From assembly GCF_044803115.1 (NCBI RefSeq), contig NZ_CP085224.1, positions 3,410,001 to 3,474,000 of the forward strand: DNA of 64,000 nt, written 5' to 3'. The notes beneath the pieces are model-generated. The model saw only the letters and a program-made list of their open reading frames with translations. It had not been told where the DNA came from and searched no databases. A program made the translations under genes and the position numbers. Positions 16,955 to 25,740 of the stretch are shown in pieces (the stretch's first letter is position 1; every line of letters begins with the position of its first letter). Source of the stretch: Caenispirillum salinarum_A. GTDB lineage: Bacteria > Pseudomonadota > Alphaproteobacteria > Rhodospirillales > Rhodospirillaceae.

Positions 16955-18376
16955 TCAGCGGGTTTCCACGGCCAGGTCGATGGCGCCGCCGCGACCGCCC
17001 GAAGCCATTACCTCGCGCATGGACAGGCCTTGCGGGTTGGCCAGCGACACCTCAATCTCGGTCTTCTCCGTCAGGAAGGCGCCGATGCCTTCGGCCAGGG
17101 CCCCCGCGTCGTCACGCCCCACGACGGCAGCCGCGCCCATGGCCGCGACCATGCCCAGCATGGCCGCCTGCTGTTCGGCGGCGCGGGGCCCGCCGGCGTC
17201 CTGGCGGATCGCCTCGTGCACCCAGCCGGTGTGGGACACCTTCAGCCGGAAGTCGGTGGCAACGGCATCCATCGCGGCCTTCATCAGCGCCTCGCGCTGC
17301 GCCTCTGCCGATACGTTGGTGACCGCCGCCGGGTCAAGGTCATAGCCGGTGCCGGCGCCCGACATCTCGATGAAGCCCAGCCCGTCGGCGTCGAACCTCA
17401 TGGTTTCCAGGGCGAAGGCACCGTCGCCATAGGTGCTGACGGCGCGGCCCGAGATGGCGAAGGGTTTCTCGGCCGCCGGCCCCAGCACGTCGGCCAGGCG
17501 GGCCAGCTGCGCCGAGCCCATTTTCTGGCGCTGGTCGATGGCAAAGTCATCGAGGATGAAGGTGCCGGCCATGACCACGTCGCCCACATGCACCGGGTCC
17601 TCCAGCGCGAAGCGGCCGAGGCGGAAGATCTCCACGCCGTCCTCCACGGCCGAGACGTCGGCCACCTCGAAGGCGCCGTAGCGGGTGACCGCCATGATGT
17701 CTTCCTCGTCGGCCCCGTGCAGGGCGGCGGCGACGGCATCAGCCACCTCCACGCCTTCGACCGAGAAGCGGCCCAGCGACGCGGCATTGTCCCGCTTGCT
17801 GAAGGCGCCGTCGCTCACGCCGAAGCGCCCGACCGTGCCGCCGGACACGTCAGCGATGCTGAGGCCGCCCAAGCTGAGCGTATCGCCGCCCTCGGCCGCG
17901 GACAGGCTGCCGAGGTCCACGGAGTCCACCGACAGCGCGCGCAGGGCCTCCACCGGATCGCCATAGCCGCCGGCCTCGCCCCGCAGGGTGCGGGCCAGAC
18001 GCTCGAAATCGGGGTGCGAGAGACCACGCACGCTCAGGCTCTCGGCCGTGACCGTGAGGTTGTCTTCCGACAGCGCCAGGTCGGCCATGTCGACGGCATC
18101 CACGCGATCGGCATCACCCGAGGCCGAGGCCGCACCGCCGCGCAGGATCGCGCCGTCGGCCAGCGTCATGGTGAAGCCGTCGACGCTGACCGAGCCCAAG
18201 GGCGAAGCCGACAGACCGTCGACCGCCAGCGTCGTGCCCGGCGGCAGTTGCGCCCGCACGTCCTCCAGCGCCTGCTCGGCGCGCGCCGTCGCCACATTGC
18301 TGGCGTAGATCCAGCCACCGCCCGCCAGCACGGCAAGCACCGCCACGCCGACCCCGATCTGCACGCCCTTGTTCAT
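16955..18376 (-). CDS. Single-pass envelope protein of unknown function
   Basis: The 473-residue product starts MNKGVQIGVG with one hydrophobic helix (residues 5-24), and the rest is predicted to be exported. Repeated short beta-rich units (LSVRGLSHPDF, LSVDSVDLGSL, FSVEGVEVAD) resemble the layered repeats of AsmA/DUF945-type envelope proteins. I do not recognise a definite family. The ATG at 18376 is the natural start since it immediately precedes the signal-anchor; GAGGGACGAG lies just upstream. It is likely an inner-membrane-anchored periplasmic protein. Confidence 0.6.
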   Translation of the reverse strand: MNKGVQIGVGVAVLAVLAGGGWIYASNVATARAEQALEDVRAQLPPGTTLAVDGLSASPLGSVSVDGFTMTLADGAILRGGAASASGDADRVDAVDMADLALSEDNLTVTAESLSVRGLSHPDFERLARTLRGEAGGYGDPVEALRALSVDSVDLGSLSAAEGGDTLSLGGLSIADVSGGTVGRFGVSDGAFSKRDNAASLGRFSVEGVEVADAVAAALHGADEEDIMAVTRYGAFEVADVSAVEDGVEIFRLGRFALEDPVHVGDVVMAGTFILDDFAIDQRQKMGSAQLARLADVLGPAAEKPFAISGRAVSTYGDGAFALETMRFDADGLGFIEMSGAGTGYDLDPAAVTNVSAEAQREALMKAAMDAVATDFRLKVSHTGWVHEAIRQDAGGPRAAEQQAAMLGMVAAMGAAAVVGRDDAGALAEGIGAFLTEKTEIEVSLANPQGLSMREVMASGGRGGAIDLAVETR

Positions 18377-18567
18377 GATCTCGTCCCTCCTCTGCGACGC
18401 GCCAACAGCCCCTCCGGCGCGAAACGGTGAGCACTGTGTTTCATCGCCGCCGGCAAGTCCATGAAAAGTTTGACGACACCCGACGGCCTGCGCCGCGCTG
18501 GACAAGCCGGCCCGCCTTGGACCAGTCTGGCGTTCACCGCAACGTCCCGACCGTACGTCCCACGCTC

Positions 18568-19158
18568 ATGCCCGACGCCGCCCTGCCCCGCCGCTTCATC
18601 TTCCTGCGCCACGGCCGGTCCGCCTGGAACGCGCGGGGCCTGGTCGCCGGCCAGGAGGACGTGCCGCTGGACGACCAGGGGCGGGCCGAGGCCGAGACGG
18701 CAGCCGCGCTGCTGGCGAACGTGCCCCTTTCGGGCGCCTGGTGCAGTCCGCTCGCCCGCTGCCGCGACACCCTCGCGCCGCTGCTTCGCCGCCGGCCGGA
18801 CCTGCCGGTGACGGTGGTGCCCGAGCTGATGGAGCGGCACTGGGGCGTCTACCAGAACGGTCCGGTGGGCTCCCGCCCGCCCCGTGCCGAGACGCCCGAG
18901 GACGGCGAGCCGGCGGCGGCCTTCCACGCCCGCGCCCTGGCCGCCATCGCGTCGGCCGCGGCGGAGCGCACAGGGGCGCCGCCGCCGCTGATCGTGGCGC
19001 ACGCGGGCATCTTCCGCTGCCTGATGGACCACCTGAGCCTGCCCGGCGCCGACGGTGCCGTCGCCAACGCGGCCCCCCTTCTGATCGAGCCGGACGCGCC
19101 GGCGTCCCGCCGTATCCGACCGCTGCACCCGCCCGTTTCCACGCCCGCCGAGAGGTAA
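18568..19158 (+). CDS. Histidine phosphatase family protein (phosphoglycerate mutase-like)
   Basis: The 196-residue cytoplasmic protein has the catalytic LRHGRSAWN motif with nucleophilic His15, a following PLARCRDT segment, the acid residue in PELMERHWGVYQ, and the second catalytic histidine in VAHAGIFR. This is the branch-1 histidine phosphatase fold; substrates range from phosphoglycerate to alpha-ribazole phosphate and are not predictable here. ATG 18568 is chosen because it directly precedes the first beta strand. The next gene begins 8 bases downstream, so they form an operon. Confidence 0.8.
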   Translation: MPDAALPRRFIFLRHGRSAWNARGLVAGQEDVPLDDQGRAEAETAAALLANVPLSGAWCSPLARCRDTLAPLLRRRPDLPVTVVPELMERHWGVYQNGPVGSRPPRAETPEDGEPAAAFHARALAAIASAAAERTGAPPPLIVAHAGIFRCLMDHLSLPGADGAVANAAPLLIEPDAPASRRIRPLHPPVSTPAER

Positions 19159-19166
19159 TTCGACCC

Positions 19167-19976
19167 GTGCCCGAAACCACGCTCTATTTCGCCTACGGAT
19201 CCAACCTCAACGCCGAGGATTGGGGGCGCTGGTGCGCCGCCCGCCCCGGCACCGCCGATCCGGCCTGCATGACGCCGGTGGGCGCCGCCATGCTGCCCGA
19301 TCATGAACTGGCCTTTTCCCGCCACTCCGCCGGACGCAAGGGCGGCGTGCTCGACGTCCGCCCGCGCTCCGGGCATGCGGTGGAGGGCGTGCTGATGGCT
19401 GTGTCTCCGGCGGGATGGAAGCTTCTGGACATCAAGGAGGGTGTGGGCTTCGCCTACGAGCGCATCCCCGTCCGGGTGCGGGACCAGGGCGGCCTGTGGC
19501 GCGACGTCACCACCTACCGCGTCCTGCCCGGAGAGGCACAGCCGCACGTCCCGCCGCACGAGCATTACGTGTCCGTCTGCGCCGACGGGCTGCGCCGTCA
19601 CGGCCTCGACCCTGCCCGCCTTCTCGATGCCGCCGCCGGCCGCCCGGCCCGCTCCGCCGCCGCCGGCCTGTTCATCCCCGACAATCTGCGCGAGGCCCTG
19701 AAGCGCGCGCTGAACGACGCCGAGCGCCACGCCATGGTGCCCGCGACGGCGCGTGCGTCCGTTCACGACAGCGGTGCCCTGCAACCCGGCGACGGACAGG
19801 CGGCCGGCGCCTTCCTGCCCAGCGGGGCGCTGGAAGACCTGGTGGCGCGGCTGGACCCGTTGGCCGGGTCCGGCCCGTACCGCTTCGCCCGCGACCTGCT
19901 GACCGTCACCACCGGCGACGGTGCCTCTGCCCGCGCCTGGGCCTACGTGCTGCCTCATACACGTCTCGATGACTGA
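19167..19976 (+). CDS. Gamma-glutamylcyclotransferase-like protein
   Basis: The 269-residue product starts at a GTG (19167) with AGAGG upstream, and shows the diagnostic YGSNL motif at residues 10-14. The LDIKEGVGFAYERIPV segment supplies the catalytic glutamate region of the GGCT fold. The second half (from about 150) is longer than in ordinary GGCT domains and unassigned. The family releases 5-oxoproline from gamma-glutamyl peptides. It is co-transcribed with the preceding histidine phosphatase. Confidence 0.75.
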   Translation: MPETTLYFAYGSNLNAEDWGRWCAARPGTADPACMTPVGAAMLPDHELAFSRHSAGRKGGVLDVRPRSGHAVEGVLMAVSPAGWKLLDIKEGVGFAYERIPVRVRDQGGLWRDVTTYRVLPGEAQPHVPPHEHYVSVCADGLRRHGLDPARLLDAAAGRPARSAAAGLFIPDNLREALKRALNDAERHAMVPATARASVHDSGALQPGDGQAAGAFLPSGALEDLVARLDPLAGSGPYRFARDLLTVTTGDGASARAWAYVLPHTRLDD

Positions 19977-20084
19977 CGTCGTCGACGCTGCATTCAAGCG
20001 CCACGCAGGCTCACGCACCTGACCGGCGCGGCGGCCAGTCGGCCCTGCCGGCGACGAGTGGACGATTTCGTGTGTCGCCCGGTA

Positions 20085-20549
20085 TCAGATCACGTAGCCG
20101 ATGAACCGTCCCGCCGCCAGGGCGGACGGCCAGCACAGCAGGGACACCGCCGCGAGCGTCTTCTCCAGCCCCGGCCGTCCGCCTCCCCGCCGGCGCAGGG
20201 CGAGCGCCGCCAGGGCATTGGCGGTTCCCAGCACCACCAGCGTCATCTTGGCCTGGAACAGGCCGAGGGCGGCGTAGTCCCGCGCCTGCACGGAAAACAG
20301 CAGCAGCCCCGTGGCGACGGCGGTCACCAGCCCGACCGCCGCCACGGGCGCAAGAAGGCGCTCCACGTCCCGGCGCGCCACCGCCGGCCACAGGCCCAGC
20401 AGCTTCAGATCCAGCGGCACCACCGATCCGACAAGCAAAGCCAGCCCCAGAACGTGGCCGGCGTTCACGGCCGGATACGTCCAGCGGGAAAAGCGCAGGT
20501 GCGTCGCGACGCCGGACGCCTCCACCGCCGCCAGGACCGTTTCCAACAC
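20085..20549 (-). CDS. Four-helix inner-membrane protein, DUF2214/DUF6644-like
   Basis: The 154-residue product has four hydrophobic helices (about residues 32-52, 66-86, 97-115 and 130-150) with YPAVNAGHVLGLALLVG in the first, a pattern seen in small integral proteins often next to DUF6152 genes. It lies 12 bases after the DUF6152-like gene, so they are an operon. A role in electron transfer or metal handling has been guessed for such pairs, but nothing here shows it. Confidence 0.65.
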   Translation of the reverse strand: MLETVLAAVEASGVATHLRFSRWTYPAVNAGHVLGLALLVGSVVPLDLKLLGLWPAVARRDVERLLAPVAAVGLVTAVATGLLLFSVQARDYAALGLFQAKMTLVVLGTANALAALALRRRGGGRPGLEKTLAAVSLLCWPSALAAGRFIGYVI

Positions 20550-20561
20550 CGGCCGCCGACG

Positions 20562-20930
20562 TCAGTCGCGTTCCGGGTAGAGCACGTGTTCGGTGCCGTC
20601 GATGATGACCCGTTCGGCCTTGATGACCTTCCGGTCGGTGTCGGCGGCAGCCTCGCCGATGACCGTCATCTCGACGCCCTCCGCCAGTTTTTCCGGTGTC
20701 AGGCCGGCGCGGTCGTTGCGCCAGGGCTGGCCGACCTCCACCAGCCAGGGCGTGCCGCCGACGTCGAGCGTCACCTCACCGTGCGGGTTGCCGAGCTTTG
20801 CGGAGGTGATGATGCCGGTCAGGCGGGTGTTCTCGCCCTCGGTCCAGCGCCAGCCGTGGTGCGCCGTGGCGGCGGCGGGCATGGCGGCTGCCAGGACGGC
20901 GGCGGCGAGCAGGGTGCGGGCCAGGTGCAT
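20562..20930 (-). CDS. Exported DUF6152-family protein
   Basis: The 122-residue product has a Sec signal peptide (residues 1-21, ending in ATA) followed immediately by HHGW, the feature that opens mature DUF6152 proteins. It continues as a small beta-rich domain (LTGIITSAKLGNPHGEVTL). The ATG at 20930 directly precedes the signal. Function is unknown; the histidine-rich mature N-terminus might bind a metal or haem. Confidence 0.75.
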   Translation of the reverse strand: MHLARTLLAAAVLAAAMPAAATAHHGWRWTEGENTRLTGIITSAKLGNPHGEVTLDVGGTPWLVEVGQPWRNDRAGLTPEKLAEGVEMTVIGEAAADTDRKVIKAERVIIDGTEHVLYPERD

Positions 20931-21022
20931 GGCGTTGTCCTCCATAAGCGGCGTGACCACGTTGATGTGTTGTCGCCCCCGCCCGGCCTCAACGCCTGCC
21001 CCACCGACCGGAAGCCCCGCCC

Positions 21023-22219
21023 ATGCCGCTGCCCCCACTCCGCGCCCTGGTCCTTCCTCTCTGCCTGGTGGTGCTGGCCGCCTGCTCGCCCGGCCGCACG
21101 ATGGAGGCCGTCGACCTGCTGACCGGCCTGGCCGACCCGCCGCCGCTGGCCCAGGCGCTGGCGGCGGTGGAGCGGCAGGAGACCGGCGGCCCCGCCGACC
21201 TCTACCGCGCGACGGATGCCCCGTCCGAGGCCGCCCTGGTGGTCGTTCCCGGCGCGGCGGAGGAAGGCCGCCGCGATCCCCGCCTGGTGCGCTTTGCCGC
21301 CACGCTGGCCGACGCGGGGTTCCTGGTGATGGTGCCCGGTCTGGCGGGCGACGATCCGCTGCGCCTCTCGGCCGGGGACGCCGATGCCGTTGCCCACGCG
21401 GTGCGGCGCCTGGCCGAAACGGCGGCGGTGTCCGAGGTGGGACTGGTCGGCATCTCCTACGCTGCCGGGCCGGCCCTGCTGGCCGCCCTGCGGCCGGAGG
21501 TGCGCGGGCATGTCGGCTTCGTGCTGGTGATCGGCGGCTACCACGACATCACCGCCGCCATCACCTACATGACCACCGGCGCCTACCGCACCGCGCCGGG
21601 GGCCGAGTGGCGGACGGGACCGGTGGACCGGCGCGCCAAGTGGCGTTTCCTGCTTGCCAACGCCGGGCGCGTCGGCGCGGGCGCCGAAGACGCCGGAACC
21701 CTGCGCGCCATCGCCCGCCGCCGCCTGGATGCGCCCGGCGCCGGGGTGGCGGCGCTGACGCAGGGCCTGGGGCCGGAGGCGCGGGCGGTGTGGCGGCTGC
21801 TGTCCAACGGGGACCCCGAGCGGGTGCCGGCCCTCATAGACGCCCTGCCGCAAGCCCTGCGCGCCGAAATCCACGCCCTGGACCTGTCGCGCCGCGACCT
21901 GGACCGGCTGACGGCTGAGGTGATCCTGATCCACGGCCGCGACGATCCCATGGTGCCCTGGACCGAAAGCCGCGCCCTGGCCGAGCGGGTCGGGGCGGGG
22001 CGGGCGCGGCTGTACCTGGTGGACGCCCTTCACCACGTCGACGTGGGCGACCTGGGCGCCGGCGACGGCCTCACGCTGCTGCGCGCCGCGTACCGCCTGC
22101 TGAAGGCGCGGGACGAAGCGCCGGCGCCGGCCGCGCCTGCACCCGCCCGTCCCGTTACCTCGGCAGGGCGAACACGACCTCGCGGCGGACTTCCGCGCCG
22201 GTCGCGGTGTCGCGCATGA
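21023..22219 (+). CDS. Lipoprotein alpha/beta hydrolase
   Basis: The 398-residue protein has a lipoprotein signal (lipobox LAAC with the cysteine at about residue 21) and an alpha/beta hydrolase domain: the nucleophile elbow is GISYAAG, a variant with Ser in GxSxxxG form, and IHGRDDPMVPW supplies the acid while HHVD gives the late histidine. It is probably tethered in the envelope. The last 65 bases overlap the convergent ccoG gene, giving an arginine-rich tail (RTRPRGGLPRRSR) that looks like run-on reading; a shorter real end cannot be had without a stop codon, so the overlap seems genuine. Substrate unknown. Confidence 0.75.
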   Translation: MPLPPLRALVLPLCLVVLAACSPGRTMEAVDLLTGLADPPPLAQALAAVERQETGGPADLYRATDAPSEAALVVVPGAAEEGRRDPRLVRFAATLADAGFLVMVPGLAGDDPLRLSAGDADAVAHAVRRLAETAAVSEVGLVGISYAAGPALLAALRPEVRGHVGFVLVIGGYHDITAAITYMTTGAYRTAPGAEWRTGPVDRRAKWRFLLANAGRVGAGAEDAGTLRAIARRRLDAPGAGVAALTQGLGPEARAVWRLLSNGDPERVPALIDALPQALRAEIHALDLSRRDLDRLTAEVILIHGRDDPMVPWTESRALAERVGAGRARLYLVDALHHVDVGDLGAGDGLTLLRAAYRLLKARDEAPAPAAPAPARPVTSAGRTRPRGGLPRRSRCRA

Positions 22220-23573
22220 CCAGCGCCATGTCCGAGACGTCGGCGTCGGGGCCGGGGACGGTGACGAACACCTTGCGCGAGACGTGCCGGCCCCCCTCCA
22301 CGGCGAGTTCCACGCTCTGGCCCGAGTCATCCAGCGTCTCGATGCGGGCGCCGGGATTGCCGGCGACCTCCAGCGCGAAACGGCGGTCCTGCTCCTGCTT
22401 GTTGAGGATCTTCAGGTCATAGGCGTTGCGGATGGAGCCGTCGGACAGGCGCACGTAAAGCGGGCTGCGCTCCTGGATGAGGGCCACCTCCAGGTCGCTG
22501 CGCATGAGGAACGAGCCCCCCACGCCCAGGCAGATGACGCCGATCACGGCGGCGAAGGCGATGGTGCGGGGCCGCACGACGCGGCTGGGCTCGGCCCGGC
22601 CTGCGCGGCGGGCGCGGGCGTTGGCCAGGGAATCAAAGGCGATGAGGCCACGGTCGAGGCCCACCTTGTCCATCATCGTGTCGCAGGCGTCGATGCACAG
22701 GCCGCAGTTGATGCAGTCGGCGTTCACGCCCTCGCGGATGTCGATGCCCATGGGACAGACCTGGACGCACTGCTGACAGCTCACGCAGTCGCCGAAGCCG
22801 GCGGCGCGGCGCTCTTCCCAGGTCTGTGACTTGCGCTTGGGCGCACGGGCGTCGCCCCGGTCGTCGCGGTATGTGACGACCAGGCTGTGCTCGTCCAGCA
22901 TGCAGGACTGCAGGCGCGGCCACGGGCACATGTAGTTGCAGAACTGCTCGCGCGCGAAGCCGGCCAGCAGGTAGGTCGTCCCGCCCAGGATCAGCACGGT
23001 GGTCCACATCCACAGGCCGGCGTCCAGCGTCAGGTAGTCCATCAGCGCCGCTGGGGCGTCCGTGAAATAGAAGCTGAAGGTCGCGCCGAACGCCACGGCG
23101 ACGGCAATCCAGGCAACGTGCTTGCCGCCGCGCCGCAGGAGCTTGCGGGCGCTCCAGGGGGCGGCGTCCATCTTCATTCGGGCGGCGCGGTCGCCTTCCC
23201 ACATCTTCTCGATGCGGACGAAGATGTCGGTGAAGACCGTCTGCGGGCACGAGAACCCGCACCACACACGCCCGGCGACGGATGCGGTCATGAACAGCGC
23301 CACCGTTCCCAGCACCAGCGCCACGGCCATGTAGACGATGTCCTGCGGCCAGATGTTCATGTCGAACAGGAAACCGCGCTTGTGGGCGATGTCCAGCAGC
23401 ACCGCCTGATCGGGAAGATCACCCGGCCGATCCCACCGCAGCCACGGCACGATGAAGAACACGGCCGCCAGCGTCCACCCGATGGCATCCTTCCACCGAC
23501 GGAATCGGCCGCGCACCGCCTTGGGATGGATCTTCTCGCGTGCCGCGTAAAGGGCGCCCGATGCCTCGGCCAT
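22155..23573 (-). CDS. ccoG: CcoG (FixG/RdxA), cytochrome c oxidase accessory protein
   Basis: The 472-residue membrane protein has several helices (about residues 32-50, 79-101, 160-178, 190-210 and 340-358), the GFSCPQTVFTD segment and a ferredoxin-like double motif CVSCQQCVQVCP (from residue 262) and CINCGLCIDAC (from about 286) for two [4Fe-4S] clusters. A C-terminal Ig-like domain of FixG follows. CcoG reduces Cu(II) for assembly of cbb3-type oxidase. The ccoNOPQ genes are not in the window. A short AT-rich stretch (23585-23615) upstream is the likely promoter; I see no clear FNR box. Confidence 0.9.
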   Translation of the reverse strand: MAEASGALYAAREKIHPKAVRGRFRRWKDAIGWTLAAVFFIVPWLRWDRPGDLPDQAVLLDIAHKRGFLFDMNIWPQDIVYMAVALVLGTVALFMTASVAGRVWCGFSCPQTVFTDIFVRIEKMWEGDRAARMKMDAAPWSARKLLRRGGKHVAWIAVAVAFGATFSFYFTDAPAALMDYLTLDAGLWMWTTVLILGGTTYLLAGFAREQFCNYMCPWPRLQSCMLDEHSLVVTYRDDRGDARAPKRKSQTWEERRAAGFGDCVSCQQCVQVCPMGIDIREGVNADCINCGLCIDACDTMMDKVGLDRGLIAFDSLANARARRAGRAEPSRVVRPRTIAFAAVIGVICLGVGGSFLMRSDLEVALIQERSPLYVRLSDGSIRNAYDLKILNKQEQDRRFALEVAGNPGARIETLDDSGQSVELAVEGGRHVSRKVFVTVPGPDADVSDMALVMRDTATGAEVRREVVFALPR

Positions 23574-23773
23574 CGTCTGCTCCGCAAAATATGCAAATCA
23601 TAGTCATATTATAGTGCGTGGCGGCGGCGGGCGACACCATGATTCTGATGGCGGGGGCGTGTTATGGGCGTTCCCTGGGTGTGGCGGGTGGTGCGGCAAC
23701 GCGGCTCTGGCTCTTTGCGAAGCGACCGGGTATGCAGGAGGACGACCGGAAAAGACGAAGAGGACCCGTCCCC

Positions 23774-23896
23774 ATGACCACCGCCCTCTCCTACCCCGAC
23801 GCGCTGATCCGCAAGGTTCTTCAAGGCACTAAGACCATCGCCATGGTGGGTGCCTCGACCAACTGGAACCGGCCCAGCTACTTCGTCATGAAGTAG
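23774..23896 (+). pseudogene. CoA-binding protein, 5' fragment
   Basis: The reading frame opens MTTALSYPDALIRKVL, then TIAMVGASTNWNRPSYFVMK, a perfect start for the YccU/COG1832 CoA-binding family, whose members run about 140-150 residues. A TAG stop follows codon 40, and the next bases no longer match the family (expected YLLAKGYRV-type sequence). The gene is thus broken at about 23897, exactly where the accessory island begins. A good Shine-Dalgarno GGAGGA lies upstream, at 23738. The missing 3' part is not seen in the window. Confidence 0.75.
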
Positions 23897-24119
23897 CTGG
23901 CGGCGCCTAAACCCTTGATATGCAAGGAAAACGTTTGAATAATACGGGGGAAAAACACTCGTTTGACCTCAATGGGTTACGCAATCGTTGCAACGTCTTC
24001 CGGCGGCCAATTGCGGTGCCGATCGTCGAACCGTCACTTGGTCGCTGGCGCGTGATATAGGATGGGAGCAGCCTGGGTGAGGGCGTCCGGCGCGGCGGGT
24101 GGCGAGCGCTGAGGAGACC

Positions 24120-25699
24120 ATGAGCACGGACTGGATCGACCTTAACCGCAGCTTCGTGCCCCACCGGCCGGCGGACGAGCGCGAGACGGCGGCCTTCCAG
24201 AGCTATTTCCGTGCGCGCGAGCATGGCCCGCTCGATTGGCCGCGTCTTCTGGAACACGGCCGCGTCGTCGTGCTGGGCGAGGCCGGGAGCGGCAAGACCT
24301 GCGAGTTCCAGGCCCAGACGAACCGGCTGCGCGAAAGCGGCCGGACGGCCTTCTTCCTCCGGGTCGAGCAGTTGGCGGACACTGGGGTGGAGGGCGCCCT
24401 CGACCCCTCCGATCTGCATGCGTTGCGCGCCTGGCGGAGCGGCGACCAGCCCGCCACGCTGTTCCTGGATGCGGTCGAGGAAGCGCGCCTGAGCAAGCAT
24501 ACGCAGTTCGAAACCGCCCTGCGCAGCCTCGCCGGGTTCCTGGGCGACGCCGTGGCGCGATGCTCCATCGTCCTGTCGAGCCGCATCACCGGCTGGCACG
24601 CCGACGACGCGGACATCGTGTCCCGCCTCCTTGGGGCCGGTCCGGGCGCAAGGCCCGGCGAACCACATCCCGACCTGCCGGAGGGCCTGGCCGTCGTCGA
24701 ACTGGCCGCCCTGAACACGACTCAGATCCGGCAGCTCGCGGATCAGGAAACCGACGATCCGGACGCTTTCCTCGACGCCATCGAACAGCGGGATGCATGG
24801 GACTTCGCGGGGCGCCCCTACGATGTTCTGGGCCTTCTGCGGTACTGGACGACGCATGGCGCCCTGGGCTCGCTGACGGAGATCATCGAGGACGACGTCG
24901 CCCGCAAGCTGCGCGAGGACAACCCCAACCGTCACCATCGCGCGCCGCTGACGCCAGAAAAGGCTCGCCAGGGTGCCGAGGCCTTGGCGGCGGCCTCCGT
25001 CCTGTCTCGGCGGCTGACCTTCGCCGCGACCGGCGCGGTGGCGGCCGACGGGACGCTGGACCCGGAGGCCGTTCTGGCGGAGTGGAAGCCGGATGAGGTG
25101 CGTGCCCTGCTGGAGCGGCCGGTATTCGACGAGGCGGCCTTTGAGCGCGTGCGGTTTCACCACCGCCATGTCTCGGAATATCTGGCGGCCGGTTGGCTGA
25201 AGCGCCTGCTCGACGCCGGCGCGCCCCGGCAGGCCGTGGCCGGCCTTCTGTTCCGCCCCAGCCATGGCAGGACCGAGGTCGTGCCCGACGCGCTGGCACC
25301 GGTGGCGGCGTGGCTGGCGGGTAAGGAAAGCTGGGTGCGCAAGCGCCTGATGGCCGTCGATCCCGACGTGCTGCTGGAGCACGGCGACCCGTCCGCCATC
25401 CCGCCGGAGGAGCGGGCGATCCTGCTGAAGCGCCTCATGGAGCACCACCGCTTCCGCCCCGGCTTGACGCCGACGGCGCAATTGCACCGCTTGGCCGATC
25501 CGTCACTGGGGCCGGCGGTCGCGGAGATGCTCCGCGATCCCGAGCTTTCAGCGGATCAGAAGGAGCTGTTGCTGCGCCTCGTCGCCATCGGGCGCCTTCC
25601 CGGTGCGTCGACCGAAGCCGCCAAGCTCGCGGCGGATCGGACGCAGCCGGAGGGCGTGCGGCGGCTCGCCGTTGAAGCGGTGGCGATGGCGGGCGGCCG
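24120..25699 (+). pseudogene. STAND NTPase (NACHT-like) with C-terminal nuclease, 5' half, interrupted by IS66
   Basis: The 5' part encodes 527 residues before a stop created by the IS66 end. After a short N-terminal segment comes a P-loop GEAGSGKT (residues 53-60), a Walker B LFLDAVEEA (114-122) with the extra acidic residues typical of NACHT proteins, a sensor-like SSRITGW at about 160, then helical winged-helix-like and repeat regions. Joining 25699 to 31565 restores the reading frame through A-G-G-R-D-S-W, giving an intact protein of 1,230 residues. Such proteins act as sensors of phage components in bacterial immunity. No conventional ATPase-only or housekeeping role fits. It is next to a CRISPR-Cas locus. 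Confidence 0.75.
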
Positions 25700-25740
25700 G
25701 TAAGCGTCTTCCAGCGGCTGCGGCGGCCGATTGTTGACGC

